From positions 1 to 64,000 of the forward strand of contig NZ_RJUE01000057.1 of assembly GCF_024343735.1 (NCBI RefSeq): a stretch of 64,000 nt of DNA, given 5' to 3'. The translations under genes and the position numbers were made by a program. This DNA comes from Lacihabitans sp. CCS-44. Its GTDB lineage: Bacteria > Bacteroidota > Bacteroidia > Cytophagales > Spirosomataceae. Positions 44,171 through 53,306 of the stretch are shown here, piece by piece; position 1 is the stretch's first letter; every line of letters starts with the position of its first letter. The notes under the pieces were generated by a model. The model searched no databases and had not been told where the DNA came from. It worked only from the letters and a program-made list of their open reading frames with translations.

Positions 44171-45286
44171 TTTTTTGAGCAACTCGAGTACTTTCTTAAC
44201 AGGCAAAGCCTCTGCTTTATAATCTTTAAAACCGCTTAAATCTTCAGCAGCAAATAAGGAATTGATAATTGCTTCTTCTGTGGCTTCCACAACACCTTGG
44301 AATAGTAAATCCAAATCATTGTTTCTTAACACCTTAAAGGTTTCATACATATCTTTGGCCTCATGTGCAATTCTTAAGTCTTTTGCTGTAGAAATGGCAA
44401 TAACATAATCTCCACTTCCATTAGCAGCCATTCCACCAGTTCTCGCCAGGCCTAGCATAGCTCTAGCAGCCAATCTTTTTAGATTTTTGGCACTTAGAGG
44501 AGCATCAGTAACAACGACCATCATACACGATCCATCTTCTTTATATTCTTTTTCGATGTTTTTGAATTTATGATTACCCAATAACTGACCAATGGGATTC
44601 CCTCCTATTTGTAAAACTCCACCGAAGTTAGACTGAACTAAAACGCCTAGTGTATAACCACCTTTAGATTTTGGCAAAACTCTTGAAGAAGTTCCGATTC
44701 CCCCTTTAAATCCCAAACACATGGTTCCTGCTCCTGCACCCACATTTCCTTCTTCTACTGTCCCAATTTTGGCTTTTTTAATGGCTTCCAACATATTTTC
44801 TTTGGTCAATATTCTGGCTCGAATATCATTTAATCCTCCGTCATTGGTTTCTCCAACAACTGCATTTACACTTTTAACATTTCTATTTTCAGGATTTTGA
44901 ATGGTGTAATCTATCAAAGCTTCAATGGCAGTTGAAACGGCCATCGTATTTGTTAAAAGAATGGGCGTTTCAATATTTCCAAGTTCTTCCACTTGTGTAT
45001 AACCCGCCAATTTGCCGAAACCGTTTCCAACAAAAATAGCTGCTGGCACTTTATTTTGAAATATATTTTCTTTTATAGGTAAAATAGCCGTAACGCCAGT
45101 ATGAAAATCGGCACCTTGATGAAGCGTAAATTGACCGACTTTTACTCCAGGCACATCAGTGATGGCATTTAGTGCACCTGTTTTAAGAATGCCAAATTCA
45201 ATCCCACACTCTCTAGGCCGAGGTTTTTGGGAATAACAGTAGACAATTGTTGTAAAAAAAAATAAGATGGAAAAGAGAAATTTCAT
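44168..45286 (-). CDS. P1-family (DmpA-type) aminopeptidase, secreted
   Basis: P1 peptidases are N-terminal nucleophile hydrolases that cleave N-terminal residues from peptides and amides. The 372-residue product starts with a signal peptide (MKFLFSILFFFTTIVYCYSQ) and has GALNAITDVPGVKVGQFTL, GNVGAGAGTMCLGFKGGIGT and LVQSNFGG. The expected self-cleavage site is the Gly-Ser in EDGSCMMVVVTDAPL, which makes Ser the new N-terminal nucleophile. LKRLAARAMLGLARTG completes the family pattern. It is likely to be periplasmic. Confidence 0.9.
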   Translation of the reverse strand: MKFLFSILFFFTTIVYCYSQKPRPRECGIEFGILKTGALNAITDVPGVKVGQFTLHQGADFHTGVTAILPIKENIFQNKVPAAIFVGNGFGKLAGYTQVEELGNIETPILLTNTMAVSTAIEALIDYTIQNPENRNVKSVNAVVGETNDGGLNDIRARILTKENMLEAIKKAKIGTVEEGNVGAGAGTMCLGFKGGIGTSSRVLPKSKGGYTLGVLVQSNFGGVLQIGGNPIGQLLGNHKFKNIEKEYKEDGSCMMVVVTDAPLSAKNLKRLAARAMLGLARTGGMAANGSGDYVIAISTAKDLRIAHEAKDMYETFKVLRNNDLDLLFQGVVEATEEAIINSLFAAEDLSGFKDYKAEALPVKKVLELLKK

Positions 45287-45356
45287 TTTGGTTTTTTTTC
45301 AAAAAAGTAATCCTAAATATTTAGAATAACAAATTCTACTCATTTTAGTCACCATA

Positions 45357-45677
45357 TCAACCAAAAATATTAGACTTTTCCTTAAACTCAATTAGTGAAA
45401 GATTTTTCTTTTTCTTGAAAATTCGGCAGAAATAGAAGAAACTATTAAAGCTAGAGGCTAAATAAGCTTCTTTAACACTCATTCGTGGATTACGCAGCAA
45501 ACTCTCGGCAATTTTCAAACGCTCTTCAATGATAAAATCGTTTGGCGATACACCCAACTCATGCTTGAAAGTTCGATAAAAATTAGACTCACCTATGTAG
45601 GCTCTTTCGCTCAAAAACTCAATAGAAAGGTCTTCAGTAAGGTTTTCACTGAAATATTTCTTACCATAAGAACAGAT
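45357..45677 (-). pseudogene. Remnant of an AraC-family regulator (C-terminal HTH only)
   Basis: The frame encodes only the C-terminal DNA-binding half of an AraC-type protein: YIGESNFYRTFKHELGVSPN, then ERLKIAESLL, then YFCRIFKKKKNLSLIEFKEK. The matching sequence continues upstream to about 45677 (KKYFSENLTEDLSIEFL) and then meets a stop codon. Beyond it, only broken similarity-like patches are visible and no start. No effector-binding domain can be assembled, so this is most likely a decayed gene. Confidence 0.7.
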
Positions 45678-45793
45678 TTACAATGGAGCTTTGTACCAAT
45701 GGTTCGTCCCTTAGCCCTCCTATTTACAAACTATTTATAGAAGATGAAACTACCATTTTTTAAGAAGTTAGGCCGAATGCTAAATTTCCCACT

Positions 45794-47209
45794 CTATTCA
45801 AAAAAATATTTGTAAACCAAGGTGTAATAGTAAAAACTAAATTTATTCTGTAGCACATTTGATTTGGCTAACTCTAAATTTGTTTTGGCCAAATTGAACT
45901 CTGCAAACCTGATAATTCCTTCTTCCAAACGCATTTTGGCCAATTCAAAGGCCTTTTGTTGTGCTTTCTCTTGATTTTGGGCTTGTAAAAATTTACTTTT
46001 TGAAATCTCAATATAAGTTTTGTATTCTTTTAGCTCATTAGAAAGTTCTTGTTCTGCTTTCAAATAATTATTCTGAGCCATTAGTTTTTCAATTTTTTGG
46101 GATTGAATTTGGGAGTTTCTTAAACCTTTATCATAAATCAGATATTGAACATTAATTTTAAATCCTAGACCAAAGTTGGAGACAAGTTGATTAAAATAGC
46201 CGAATTGAGACTCTGTTACATTCGGAAGTGTCACGACCTGACTAATGGGAAACTTCTGATTTTCAATTTGAACAAACTGGCTTGGCACCTGAACTATCTC
46301 CTGCTTGGGTGTTCCCCCGATGTTTTTAAATCGAGGAGGAGCTTCACTCGAAAAATTAGAAAAAAGGCCTCCATTCAGAAATATGGAAGGTTTCTTCTGA
46401 CTTTCTTTTAGGAAAAGATTGATATCTGCCTGATTTATTTCAAGCTGTTTTTGCTTTAAATGTGCTACTCCGACAATATTATTGTTGAAATTCAGATTTG
46501 CCATTGTGGTGTTAATAGGCTCTTGTACATCAAAATCTAATAATTCTTTTTGGTTTAATAGCCGTGCGAGATTAAGTTTAGCCAATTTAAGACTGGCCTC
46601 CGTATCTACTATCTGGTAAATTTCATTCTCCAACTGGGCGTTTAAATCTATTTTACTAGCTACAGCTTCATTTCCGAGTTCTGACAATGCATTATTTCTC
46701 TTTATTTGTTCATCAACAATTACCTTTTGTTCTTTTTTGATTTTCAGAATTTCTTTTTTCAGCACAACTTCCAAATATGCTAAAGCAACAGATTTTTTTA
46801 TTTGTATTTTGGACTTCTCAGCTTCCAATTGAACAACATTTTTTTCTATCAATTTGAGTTTTGTTGTATTTTTCATTTGTCCACCGTTGTATAAAGTAGC
46901 ATTAGAAGAAAACCCCAAATTTGCCGAATTGATAGGTTTTGTGACGAATTGGTTACTAAAAGGATCAATATTTCTTCCCAAATTAAAACCCTGAGAAAAA
47001 TCACTTGACAGAGAAGGATACTTTTCAAGTTGGGACTGTTCGATCTTTATATTGGCTATTTTAGTTTGTAACGATAAATTCTTATAATCTTGGTTGTTGT
47101 TCAGAGCTATTTCTATACAATTTTCCAAACTCAATGCTTTTTGGGCAAAAGAATGCGAAATTTGCACGAAAATGCAACAAAGAAGTAATCTGGCCTTATC
47201 TTTTAACAT
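45794..47209 (-). CDS. TolC-family outer-membrane efflux protein
   Basis: The 471-residue product has a signal peptide (ARLLLCCIFVQISHSFAQ) and the two TolC-type halves of long coiled-coil helices, starting LSLENCIEIALNNNQDY and ending in LEEGIIRFAEFNLAKTNLEL. TolC trimers form the outer-membrane exit of type I secretion and efflux pumps. Its start overlaps the HlyD gene by 14 bases, and the PCAT exporter is upstream, so this is the exit duct of the peptide-export operon. Confidence 0.92.
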   Translation of the reverse strand: MLKDKARLLLCCIFVQISHSFAQKALSLENCIEIALNNNQDYKNLSLQTKIANIKIEQSQLEKYPSLSSDFSQGFNLGRNIDPFSNQFVTKPINSANLGFSSNATLYNGGQMKNTTKLKLIEKNVVQLEAEKSKIQIKKSVALAYLEVVLKKEILKIKKEQKVIVDEQIKRNNALSELGNEAVASKIDLNAQLENEIYQIVDTEASLKLAKLNLARLLNQKELLDFDVQEPINTTMANLNFNNNIVGVAHLKQKQLEINQADINLFLKESQKKPSIFLNGGLFSNFSSEAPPRFKNIGGTPKQEIVQVPSQFVQIENQKFPISQVVTLPNVTESQFGYFNQLVSNFGLGFKINVQYLIYDKGLRNSQIQSQKIEKLMAQNNYLKAEQELSNELKEYKTYIEISKSKFLQAQNQEKAQQKAFELAKMRLEEGIIRFAEFNLAKTNLELAKSNVLQNKFSFYYYTLVYKYFFE

Positions 47210-48668
47210 ACTTCCTGATTTCGTAAAATAACTTTTCTATAAGTCTTAAATCCTCCGTAACTATCTCTCCTGACGCAGTCATACCGACTTTTATCTTTAC
47301 ATTTTTGTTAAAACTCTTAAGTTCATTATTGGGCAACAAAACCTTTATTTTATAAACTGAATCTATCGGAATATCAGAAATCGTGGCTATTTTGGCATCC
47401 ATTGTTCCAAACTCTTGGTATGGGTATCCATCAAATTTTAAAATTACCCTTTGACCCACTTTTATCTTTCCGATATTGTATTGACCCACGTACATTTCTC
47501 CAAATGCATTTGCCGAATTTGGCAAAATATAAAATAGACTTTCCCCATTCTTGAGCTGTTGGTTTATTTGAATATTTTTAAGATAAATCAGTTTTCCATC
47601 AGTCGAAGCTATCAAATAATGTATTTTTTCCCAATTTTCAATCGCTTGAAGCAGCTTATTAACCTCCTGCTTGAAAGCGGAGCTTTGTTCCACTTTACCT
47701 TTTCTAACAGACAATATTTCTTGTTTCTTCTGGTTTTTCTGAAGTTGATTGGTATTAAAAGATGAGATAGCCTGGTCTATTTGCTGTTTTTTGGCAATCA
47801 CTTTGCTTTCGGCTAATCGCAATTCGTTGGCCGAAATCAATCCCTTTTTGTTTAGCTTTAACTGATTGGCATATTCATCTTTCGCCAAGTTATAATCATT
47901 CTTATAATTGGCCATTTGTTTCTGAAGATTGTTGTCAATTTCTTCTATTTCAAGCAAATCGCGATTAAGTATCGATTTTTTTTCTGACTCCACTCCATCT
48001 GGGTCAAAATTACTCTTTGAAATAAATACTTGAGCAAAACTTTGAAAATCCTGCTGGATTTCACCCAAATCATTAAACTCCTTCAACCCGCTAGTGCTAA
48101 ATCCATTTTTACTTATATCACTTTGAATATCAATTAAATATATTTTTAATTTTTCAATCTCTTTAGTATCTGCTATCGATTCTATTAACCCAATTCGTTC
48201 ATTCTTTTTAACTATCTGCCCCTCTTTTGCATAGATTTCTGCTAAAAGACCCTCTTTCTTTGCCGTTACAGTTTTGGCTATGTCTTCACTAGTTATTTGC
48301 ACTACGCCTTTTACTAAATCGGGATATTCAACAAACCAACTAATGGCCAAAATCATCAAAACAACCAATAATGTCCAGGTGCTTCCCCATTTAACCAACC
48401 ACGATGGTGGAGCTTCCAACACTTCTTTTACCAAATCGCTTCGTTCGGCTTTTTTAAGCCCTTTTAATCTCTTCTCAGTACTATGTGTAGTCTGGCTCTC
48501 AAACCCAACATCTTTTATGCTTTTATTGATTCCCAAAACTTCAGAACCACCGTAGTTATCCTTCTCAAAATTCCCACTTTTACCTAACGGTTTTTCATCA
48601 TGCGAAGCGTTCAAAATCCGCATGCTGAGATTATCTTGGGTATATTTTTTGTTGTAGCTATTTTCCAT
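47196..48668 (-). CDS. HlyD-type membrane-fusion protein
   Basis: HlyD proteins join an inner-membrane ABC exporter to TolC. With the ATG at 48668 (4 bases past the PCAT gene) the product has 490 residues: a cytosolic N-terminal region of about 80 residues rich in Lys and Asn, one membrane span (LLVVLMILAISWFV), a lipoyl half (VTAKKEGLLAEIYAKEGQIV), a long coiled coil (about 160-330) and a beta-barrel end (GEMYVGQYNIGKIKVGQRVI). An earlier in-frame ATG at 48719 would overlap the PCAT gene by 47 bases. Confidence 0.9.
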   Translation of the reverse strand: MENSYNKKYTQDNLSMRILNASHDEKPLGKSGNFEKDNYGGSEVLGINKSIKDVGFESQTTHSTEKRLKGLKKAERSDLVKEVLEAPPSWLVKWGSTWTLLVVLMILAISWFVEYPDLVKGVVQITSEDIAKTVTAKKEGLLAEIYAKEGQIVKKNERIGLIESIADTKEIEKLKIYLIDIQSDISKNGFSTSGLKEFNDLGEIQQDFQSFAQVFISKSNFDPDGVESEKKSILNRDLLEIEEIDNNLQKQMANYKNDYNLAKDEYANQLKLNKKGLISANELRLAESKVIAKKQQIDQAISSFNTNQLQKNQKKQEILSVRKGKVEQSSAFKQEVNKLLQAIENWEKIHYLIASTDGKLIYLKNIQINQQLKNGESLFYILPNSANAFGEMYVGQYNIGKIKVGQRVILKFDGYPYQEFGTMDAKIATISDIPIDSVYKIKVLLPNNELKSFNKNVKIKVGMTASGEIVTEDLRLIEKLFYEIRKYVKR

Positions 48669-48672
48669 AGTT

Positions 48673-50862
48673 TCAGCCAAGTTCGAGTTGATTTTTAACC
48701 AATGAAAAATAGAATCCACGCTTTTGAATCAAGGTATCGTGATTGCCAACTTCCGCCACTTGGCCGTTTTCCAGAACTATAATCTGGTCGGCATTTTTAA
48801 CTGTACTGAGCCTATGTGCAACTACAATCACGGTTTTCCCTCTGAAAAAACTATTTAGATTTTGCATTATAACCCTTTCATTATTAGCATCTAGTGCATT
48901 TGTGGCTTCGTCAAAGAAAATAAAACTTGGATTTTTGTAAACGGCTCGAGCAATCAAAATCCTCTGTTTTTGACCTTGGCTCACTCCTATACCCTCATCT
49001 CCAATTTTTGTATTATAGCCAGTTGGCAATTGCTCAATAAAAGGGGCAATATTCGCCACTTTTACGGCATGGAAAAGTCGATCATGATCTATTTTTTCAA
49101 CACCAACAGCTATATTCTTGGCAATAGAATCTGAAAATATATAACCTTCTTGCATCACTGTACCGCACTCTTGTCGCCATGCACTTGGGAGTATGTTGCT
49201 AAGATTAGAATCTCCAACAGATATTCTTCCCGAGCTAGGTTCATAAAACCTCAAGAGGAGTTTCAATAGAGTGGTTTTACCAGAGCCACTGGAACCCACA
49301 ATAGCCGTCACTCTGCCAGCGGGAATATTCAAACTTATGTCCTTCAGTGTTGGCTTCTCAATTCCTGGATAGGAAAACTCTATACTATCGATTGAAATAT
49401 CTCCTTCAGTATCAAAATTTTGAACAAATGAATTTTCATAAGGCTCTTCATCTTTTAGTGTATGAATCTCGTTGAGTCTTTCAAGGCTTATTTTGGCGTC
49501 TTGATAATGCTGAATAAAACCTACAAGGCTATCAATAGGGCCATTTAACTGACCAACAATATACTGGAGAGCCATCATCCCTCCAAGTGTAAGATTACCA
49601 TCTATAACTTCTCTGGCAGCTATAAAAGATATTATAATATTTTTGCCTTCATTTATAAGCAAAGCCCCAGAGCTTTGGAATTGCTCTAAAGCCAAATTTT
49701 TTAGGTTTAGTCTGAATATTTTTATTTGAAGATTTTCCCATTCCCATCTTTTATCTTGCTCAGAATTGGTAAGTTTGATGTCCTGAACTCCCGAAATCAT
49801 CTGAATTATTTTGGACTGATTTTGAGCAGAATAAGTAAACTTTGTTTGATTGATTGTTCGTCTTCTTTTAAGAAAAAACCTAACCCAAAAAACATAAAGA
49901 ACTCCACTGACAATATATATAGTAAAAATACTTAGGTCGTAATAAGCTAATACAAACCCAAAAACTATAAAAGTAAAGAAGTTAAAAACAAAACTCAGTG
50001 TGGTAGATGAAAGGAAAGATTCGATCTCGTGGTGGTCATCGATTCGCTGCAAAATATCTCCTGTCATTTTTGTGTCAAAAAAAGACGGTGGAAGGCTCAG
50101 AAGCTTAATCAAGAAATCTGAAATTATGGTCAGGTTTAGTCGCATGCTAATGTGCAACAATAGCCAACTCCTGATAAACTCAAGGCCGGTTCTGCCCAAA
50201 AAAAGCATCAACTGAGCTATAAAAACCAAATAAATAAAATTGAGATTTTTGGTTTGAATACCCGTATCAACAACTGATTGTGTAAGAAACGGCAGAATCA
50301 TGGAAATCAATGTCCCAGCCAGCAAACCTATAAAAAGTTGAAAAATCAGGGCTTTGTACTTGACTAAATAACTACCTATACGCCTAAAGCTCAGAGCTTC
50401 CAGCGAGCTATGACTTTCAAATTCTGCAAATTTTGGAGTAGTTTCAAGCAAAAGAGCAATACCCTCTTTTTCATCAATACTTATCCAATGTTCTTCAAAT
50501 TCTTCTTTGGTATAAACTTCATTTTCTGTTCCAGGATTAGCTACATAAATATTGGTTTTTTTCCCTTTTTGCTTTATACCATAAACCACCACAAAGTGAT
50601 TTTGGTCCCAATGAACTATACATGGCAAAGGAGCTTCCTTAAGTAATTCAAATGTTACTTTAACACCTAAAGACCTAAAACCTAGAGAATCAGCTGCTTT
50701 ACCAATTCCTTTAAGCGAGACTCCTTCTTTGTTTATTTGACATTTATCACGAAGAAATTGGATATTCACGTTTTTGCCATAGTGCTTCGCTACCATGCGA
50801 AGGCAAGTTGGCCCACAGTCCATTTGGTCAAACTGACGATAATGAATAAATTTCTTGTTCAA
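48673..50862 (-). CDS. Peptidase-containing ABC transporter (C39, bacteriocin-type exporter)
   Basis: PCAT proteins cut the leader of double-glycine peptides and export the core. The 729-residue product has an N-terminal C39 peptidase domain with catalytic Cys16 (MDCGPTC) and His89 (DQNHFVVVYG). The third residue of the triad, usually Asp in an ADP motif, is Asn109 here (VANPG). Six membrane helices span about 160-440, and the ATPase has GSSGSGKTTLLKLLLRFYEP, the signature VSQGQKQR and IFFDEATNALD. It is upstream of HlyD and TolC in the same operon and downstream of a KGG-leader peptide gene, its probable substrate. Confidence 0.93.
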   Translation of the reverse strand: MNKKFIHYRQFDQMDCGPTCLRMVAKHYGKNVNIQFLRDKCQINKEGVSLKGIGKAADSLGFRSLGVKVTFELLKEAPLPCIVHWDQNHFVVVYGIKQKGKKTNIYVANPGTENEVYTKEEFEEHWISIDEKEGIALLLETTPKFAEFESHSSLEALSFRRIGSYLVKYKALIFQLFIGLLAGTLISMILPFLTQSVVDTGIQTKNLNFIYLVFIAQLMLFLGRTGLEFIRSWLLLHISMRLNLTIISDFLIKLLSLPPSFFDTKMTGDILQRIDDHHEIESFLSSTTLSFVFNFFTFIVFGFVLAYYDLSIFTIYIVSGVLYVFWVRFFLKRRRTINQTKFTYSAQNQSKIIQMISGVQDIKLTNSEQDKRWEWENLQIKIFRLNLKNLALEQFQSSGALLINEGKNIIISFIAAREVIDGNLTLGGMMALQYIVGQLNGPIDSLVGFIQHYQDAKISLERLNEIHTLKDEEPYENSFVQNFDTEGDISIDSIEFSYPGIEKPTLKDISLNIPAGRVTAIVGSSGSGKTTLLKLLLRFYEPSSGRISVGDSNLSNILPSAWRQECGTVMQEGYIFSDSIAKNIAVGVEKIDHDRLFHAVKVANIAPFIEQLPTGYNTKIGDEGIGVSQGQKQRILIARAVYKNPSFIFFDEATNALDANNERVIMQNLNSFFRGKTVIVVAHRLSTVKNADQIIVLENGQVAEVGNHDTLIQKRGFYFSLVKNQLELG

Positions 50863-50927
50863 TACTTTTTTAATAATCCTAGAACTATTAAATCAAAATT
50901 CATGCCGCATTGAGGGTATTTTCAAAT

Positions 50928-50960
50928 ACAAAAAAGGAGCCTTCAAGTGAAGACTCCTTT
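50928..50960 (-). terminator. Terminator/attenuator between the first peptide gene and the exporter operon
   Basis: AAAGGAG (50933-50939) pairs with CTCCTTT (50954-50960) and CTTC (50941-50944) with GAAG (50949-50952). On the minus strand a T-run follows. It lies 40 bases past the precursor stop codon and 66 bases before the exporter gene, so it probably lets the peptide be made in excess over its exporter. Confidence 0.75.
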
Positions 50961-51002
50961 CCAACATAAACAATTAATATTTCTTAAAAATCTCGAAATC
51001 AA

Positions 51003-51269
51003 TTATACATTAAACTCTTTAACTGGTGGTTCTGCTGGTGAAGAATTACAAGTTTTAGGTTTTGAGCTACAACCCTGAAAATTTATTGAAAAATCAAATG
51101 AAATATTGCAGCCGCTATACTTTGGCTTGCTATAATCGCATTCGCTTCTTGAGGGTCTGCAATTATCTCTAGATGAATATTTATTTCCTGAACAGAAAGT
51201 TCCTCCTTTGATTTCAAAGGTTTCTGAATTATTCAAAACAAAATGAGCAAAGTTATTTAGGTTTTTCAT
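51003..51269 (-). CDS. Cys-rich secreted peptide precursor with double-glycine leader (peptide 1)
   Basis: The 88-residue product has a leader ending FEIKGG (G22-G23), the cut site recognised by C39 peptidases, followed by a 65-residue core starting TFCSGN. The core has six Cys (26, 37, 44, 54, 67, 74), a Phe-alternating motif (ISFDFSINFQGC) and a Pro/Glu-rich C-terminal tail. The second precursor at 54260-54523 has the same leader pattern, KGGTF junction and core motif. An exporter operon follows. The gene is preceded by the palindrome TTATATAC-CAAA-GTATATAA. It is probably a RiPP or bacteriocin-like product; no close relative is recognised. Confidence 0.75.
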   Translation of the reverse strand: MKNLNNFAHFVLNNSETFEIKGGTFCSGNKYSSRDNCRPSRSECDYSKPKYSGCNISFDFSINFQGCSSKPKTCNSSPAEPPVKEFNV

Positions 51270-51330
51270 CTTTTTGGGGTGTTTTAATGTTTAACAACAG
51301 CACAAAAGTGAAAACAATAAACGAGAAGGC

Positions 51331-51350
51331 TTATATACCAAAGTATATAA
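51331..51350. promoter_or_regulatory. Palindromic operator candidate upstream of peptide 1
   Basis: TTATATAC (51331-51338), CAAA, GTATATAA (51343-51350): perfect 8-base arms, 62 bases before the start codon of peptide 1 and 62 bases beyond the gldC stop. Confidence 0.5.
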
Positions 51351-51412
51351 AATACGAGTTACCCGATTTTTTACAAAAAAAACCGAGTTAAAAACTTAAA
51401 AAAGCACAGAAA

Positions 51413-51742
51413 CTATCTCTTTACTTCTTCTTCTAACAAAGAAGAAATCTGAAAACACGCATTATCAATTATATTAGAAACCACATGATCATCGGTGGCG
51501 GTTCTAATGGTCTCTCCTATTTTTTTTATAATCTCCAAATAGAATCCTTTCAATTCCAAGGTCTGCATTTCTTTGTTCCAAAGCTCCATCACCATCGAAC
51601 CCCTTCCTTTTGCATCCCATACCCCTATCGATATGGCCTTGGCTTCTTCTACCTCTATGCCAGTGTTGTTTCCCCAAAGTATTCTGTCTGGAACATTGTC
51701 AGCGTCAGAGGTAATTTCTATTTGTATATTAGTAATATTCAA
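51413..51742 (-). CDS. gldC: GldC-like gliding motility protein
   Basis: GldC is a cytosolic accessory protein of the Bacteroidota gliding/type 9 secretion machinery. The 109-residue product has the family pattern: IQIEITSDADNVPDRILWG, AKAISIGVWD, MVMELWNKEMQTLELKGFYL, ETIRTATDDHVV. The start is a TTG (51742); an in-frame stop is 50 bases or so upstream, and there is no ATG before the conserved region. No other gld gene is in the window, so it is a lone housekeeping gene that separates the two halves of the peptide locus. Confidence 0.8.
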   Translation of the reverse strand: MNITNIQIEITSDADNVPDRILWGNNTGIEVEEAKAISIGVWDAKGRGSMVMELWNKEMQTLELKGFYLEIIKKIGETIRTATDDHVVSNIIDNACFQISSLLEEEVKR

Positions 51743-51749
51743 AACAATA

Positions 51750-51795
51750 TTTTTACATGAATAACATTACAATTTTTACATGAATAACATTACAA
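51750..51795. repeat. Perfect 23-base tandem duplication upstream of gldC
   Basis: TTTTTACATGAATAACATTA plus CAA occurs twice in tandem, 51750-51772 and 51773-51795, without a mismatch. It lies 8 bases upstream of the gldC TTG start and covers its likely promoter/leader. Confidence 0.9.
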
Positions 51796-51943
51796 AAACT
51801 ATACCAAAGAGCTAATTGGCACGGAGAAAAAAAAACTAGGAAAATAAAAAAAACTTAAACAATGGCTTTGGAAGTATTTAAGTAGCAAATTAGACCTTAT
51901 TGTGTAGTATTATGTCCTTCACTTTTTTTTTACATTTTTTCTG

Positions 51944-51962
51944 ATTCAATAAATTATTGAAT
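51944..51962 (+). promoter_or_regulatory. Palindromic operator of the XRE regulator
   Basis: ATTCAATAA (51944-51952), A, TTATTGAAT (51954-51962): perfect 9-base arms, 44 bases before the start codon of the XRE gene. ACTCAT/ATGAGT (51982-51987, 51993-51998) forms a second small hairpin next to the start. Confidence 0.55.
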
Positions 51963-52006
51963 GGTATAGTTTTTGAATTTTACTCATAACCAATGAGTGA
52001 AAAACG

Positions 52007-52273
52007 ATGAATATAGACTACTTAATGCCTATTGCTATAGGCAAAAACTTAAGAAATTTGAGGATAAATTTTGGATATTCTCAACAAGAAATATCTTATA
52101 TGCTGGATGTTACGCAAACGACTTACTCTAAGTGGGAAAGCGACTTGAAAACCCCTACCATAAGGAATATAATAAAGGCCAGTCAGTTTTTTAAAGTCCC
52201 TCTTGAAGATATAATATTTGACGATTATTTATTAAAAAAAATGGATGAACAGGCTAGCACTATGTCTTCTTAG
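52007..52273 (+). CDS. XRE-family HTH regulator of the peptide locus
   Basis: The 88-residue product carries a Cro/C1-type helix-turn-helix over about residues 12-68: IGKNLRNLRINFGYSQQEIS, MLDVTQTTYSKWESD, IIKASQFFKVPLEDII. It has no effector domain. It is the first gene of a plus-strand set with the GT2 and unknown genes (40 and 4 bases apart), and a perfect palindrome precedes it, so autoregulation and control of this set are likely. The regulation itself is inferred. Confidence 0.85.
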   Translation: MNIDYLMPIAIGKNLRNLRINFGYSQQEISYMLDVTQTTYSKWESDLKTPTIRNIIKASQFFKVPLEDIIFDDYLLKKMDEQASTMSS

Positions 52274-52312
52274 TAAATAATACATTAAACTCGCAATCAT
52301 ATAAAAGAGCAA

Positions 52313-53302
52313 CTGAAAATATCTTTCTGCACAACAGTGATGAATAGACTTCATCATCTGAAACAAACACTTCCTTATAATTTGGATTGTATCTGTGGTG
52401 ACCAAAACCATGAAATAATAATTCTAGACTATAACTCGACGGACGGACTAGATAAATGGATAGAAAACAACCGCAGTAGATTACCAAAAAGCATAAAATA
52501 TTTTAAGACCACGACTTCAGATCATTACAAAAGAAGTCACTCTAGAAATATGGCCATGAGGCTCGCCTCAGGAGATATTATTTGCAACCTTGATGCTGAT
52601 AATTTTATTGGTGAAGGTTTCATTGATTACATTTCAAAGGTATTTTCTGAAAACCAGAATGTCTTCGTTTCCCCTGAAGAAAACTCAAAATCTGATGTAT
52701 TTGGAAAAATATGTTTCACTAAAAATGCTTTTTTTGAAATTGGAGGTTATGATGAGAAAATAGAATACTATGGTTTTGAAGACCTAGAACTAAAGACCCG
52801 TTTAATCGAAAAGGGTTTAAAAAATATTGAATTTAATAATCCTGATTTTCAAAGGGCCATTCAACACTCAGAGTTTGAAAGAATAAAAAATGAATATTTG
52901 TTTAAAAATCTGAAACATATCCTGATAGAGAAAAACACACCTTATCAGAGCAAAATTGTGTTTGTATTAAATGACAATACCTATGAATCAGGAATTGTGA
53001 TTGATGACCAATACAACAAATGTGATGAGTATATAAAACTGCTAGAAGAAAAAAATAGATATATATTAAAAGATAACTCAGTAGAAAATGGAATCCTCGA
53101 TCCAATACTACTATCTGATTATCAGATAATTGAATCAAAAATAGATCAAACAAAACTAATTTACTTTTACTCACAAGTAAAGAATAAAAGCTTTGCTAAA
53201 ACAAAGGAAAGTATATCCTCAAAAAAAAGAATTAATAAAAATAAAATTGGGAATGGAGTTGTTTTCGCAGAGTTTGATAAAGAACATCCCATAATACTTT
53301 AA
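52313..53302 (+). CDS. GT2-type glycosyltransferase of the peptide locus (apparent CTG start)
   Basis: The protein has a GT-A fold: KISFCTTVMNRLHHLKQTLP at the N terminus, EIIILDYNSTDGLDKWI, the metal site NLDADNF (about residues 92-98) and the galactosyltransferase-like C-terminal motif YGFEDLELKTRLIEKG. The homologous start MKISFCTT is encoded here by CTG at 52313, with no ATG, GTG or TTG nearby upstream before a stop codon at 52286; the first standard starts are GTG 52337 and ATG 52340, which would remove the first beta-strand. Lying between two Cys-rich precursors, it may glycosylate the peptides, as SunS-type enzymes do for sublancin. The target is inferred. Confidence 0.75.
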   Translation: MKISFCTTVMNRLHHLKQTLPYNLDCICGDQNHEIIILDYNSTDGLDKWIENNRSRLPKSIKYFKTTTSDHYKRSHSRNMAMRLASGDIICNLDADNFIGEGFIDYISKVFSENQNVFVSPEENSKSDVFGKICFTKNAFFEIGGYDEKIEYYGFEDLELKTRLIEKGLKNIEFNNPDFQRAIQHSEFERIKNEYLFKNLKHILIEKNTPYQSKIVFVLNDNTYESGIVIDDQYNKCDEYIKLLEEKNRYILKDNSVENGILDPILLSDYQIIESKIDQTKLIYFYSQVKNKSFAKTKESISSKKRINKNKIGNGVVFAEFDKEHPIIL

Positions 53303-53306
53303 AGAA

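Noticed and set aside
51750-51795. Possible CRISPR-type repeats
   Set aside because: Only two copies, directly adjacent without spacers, and no cas genes in the window.
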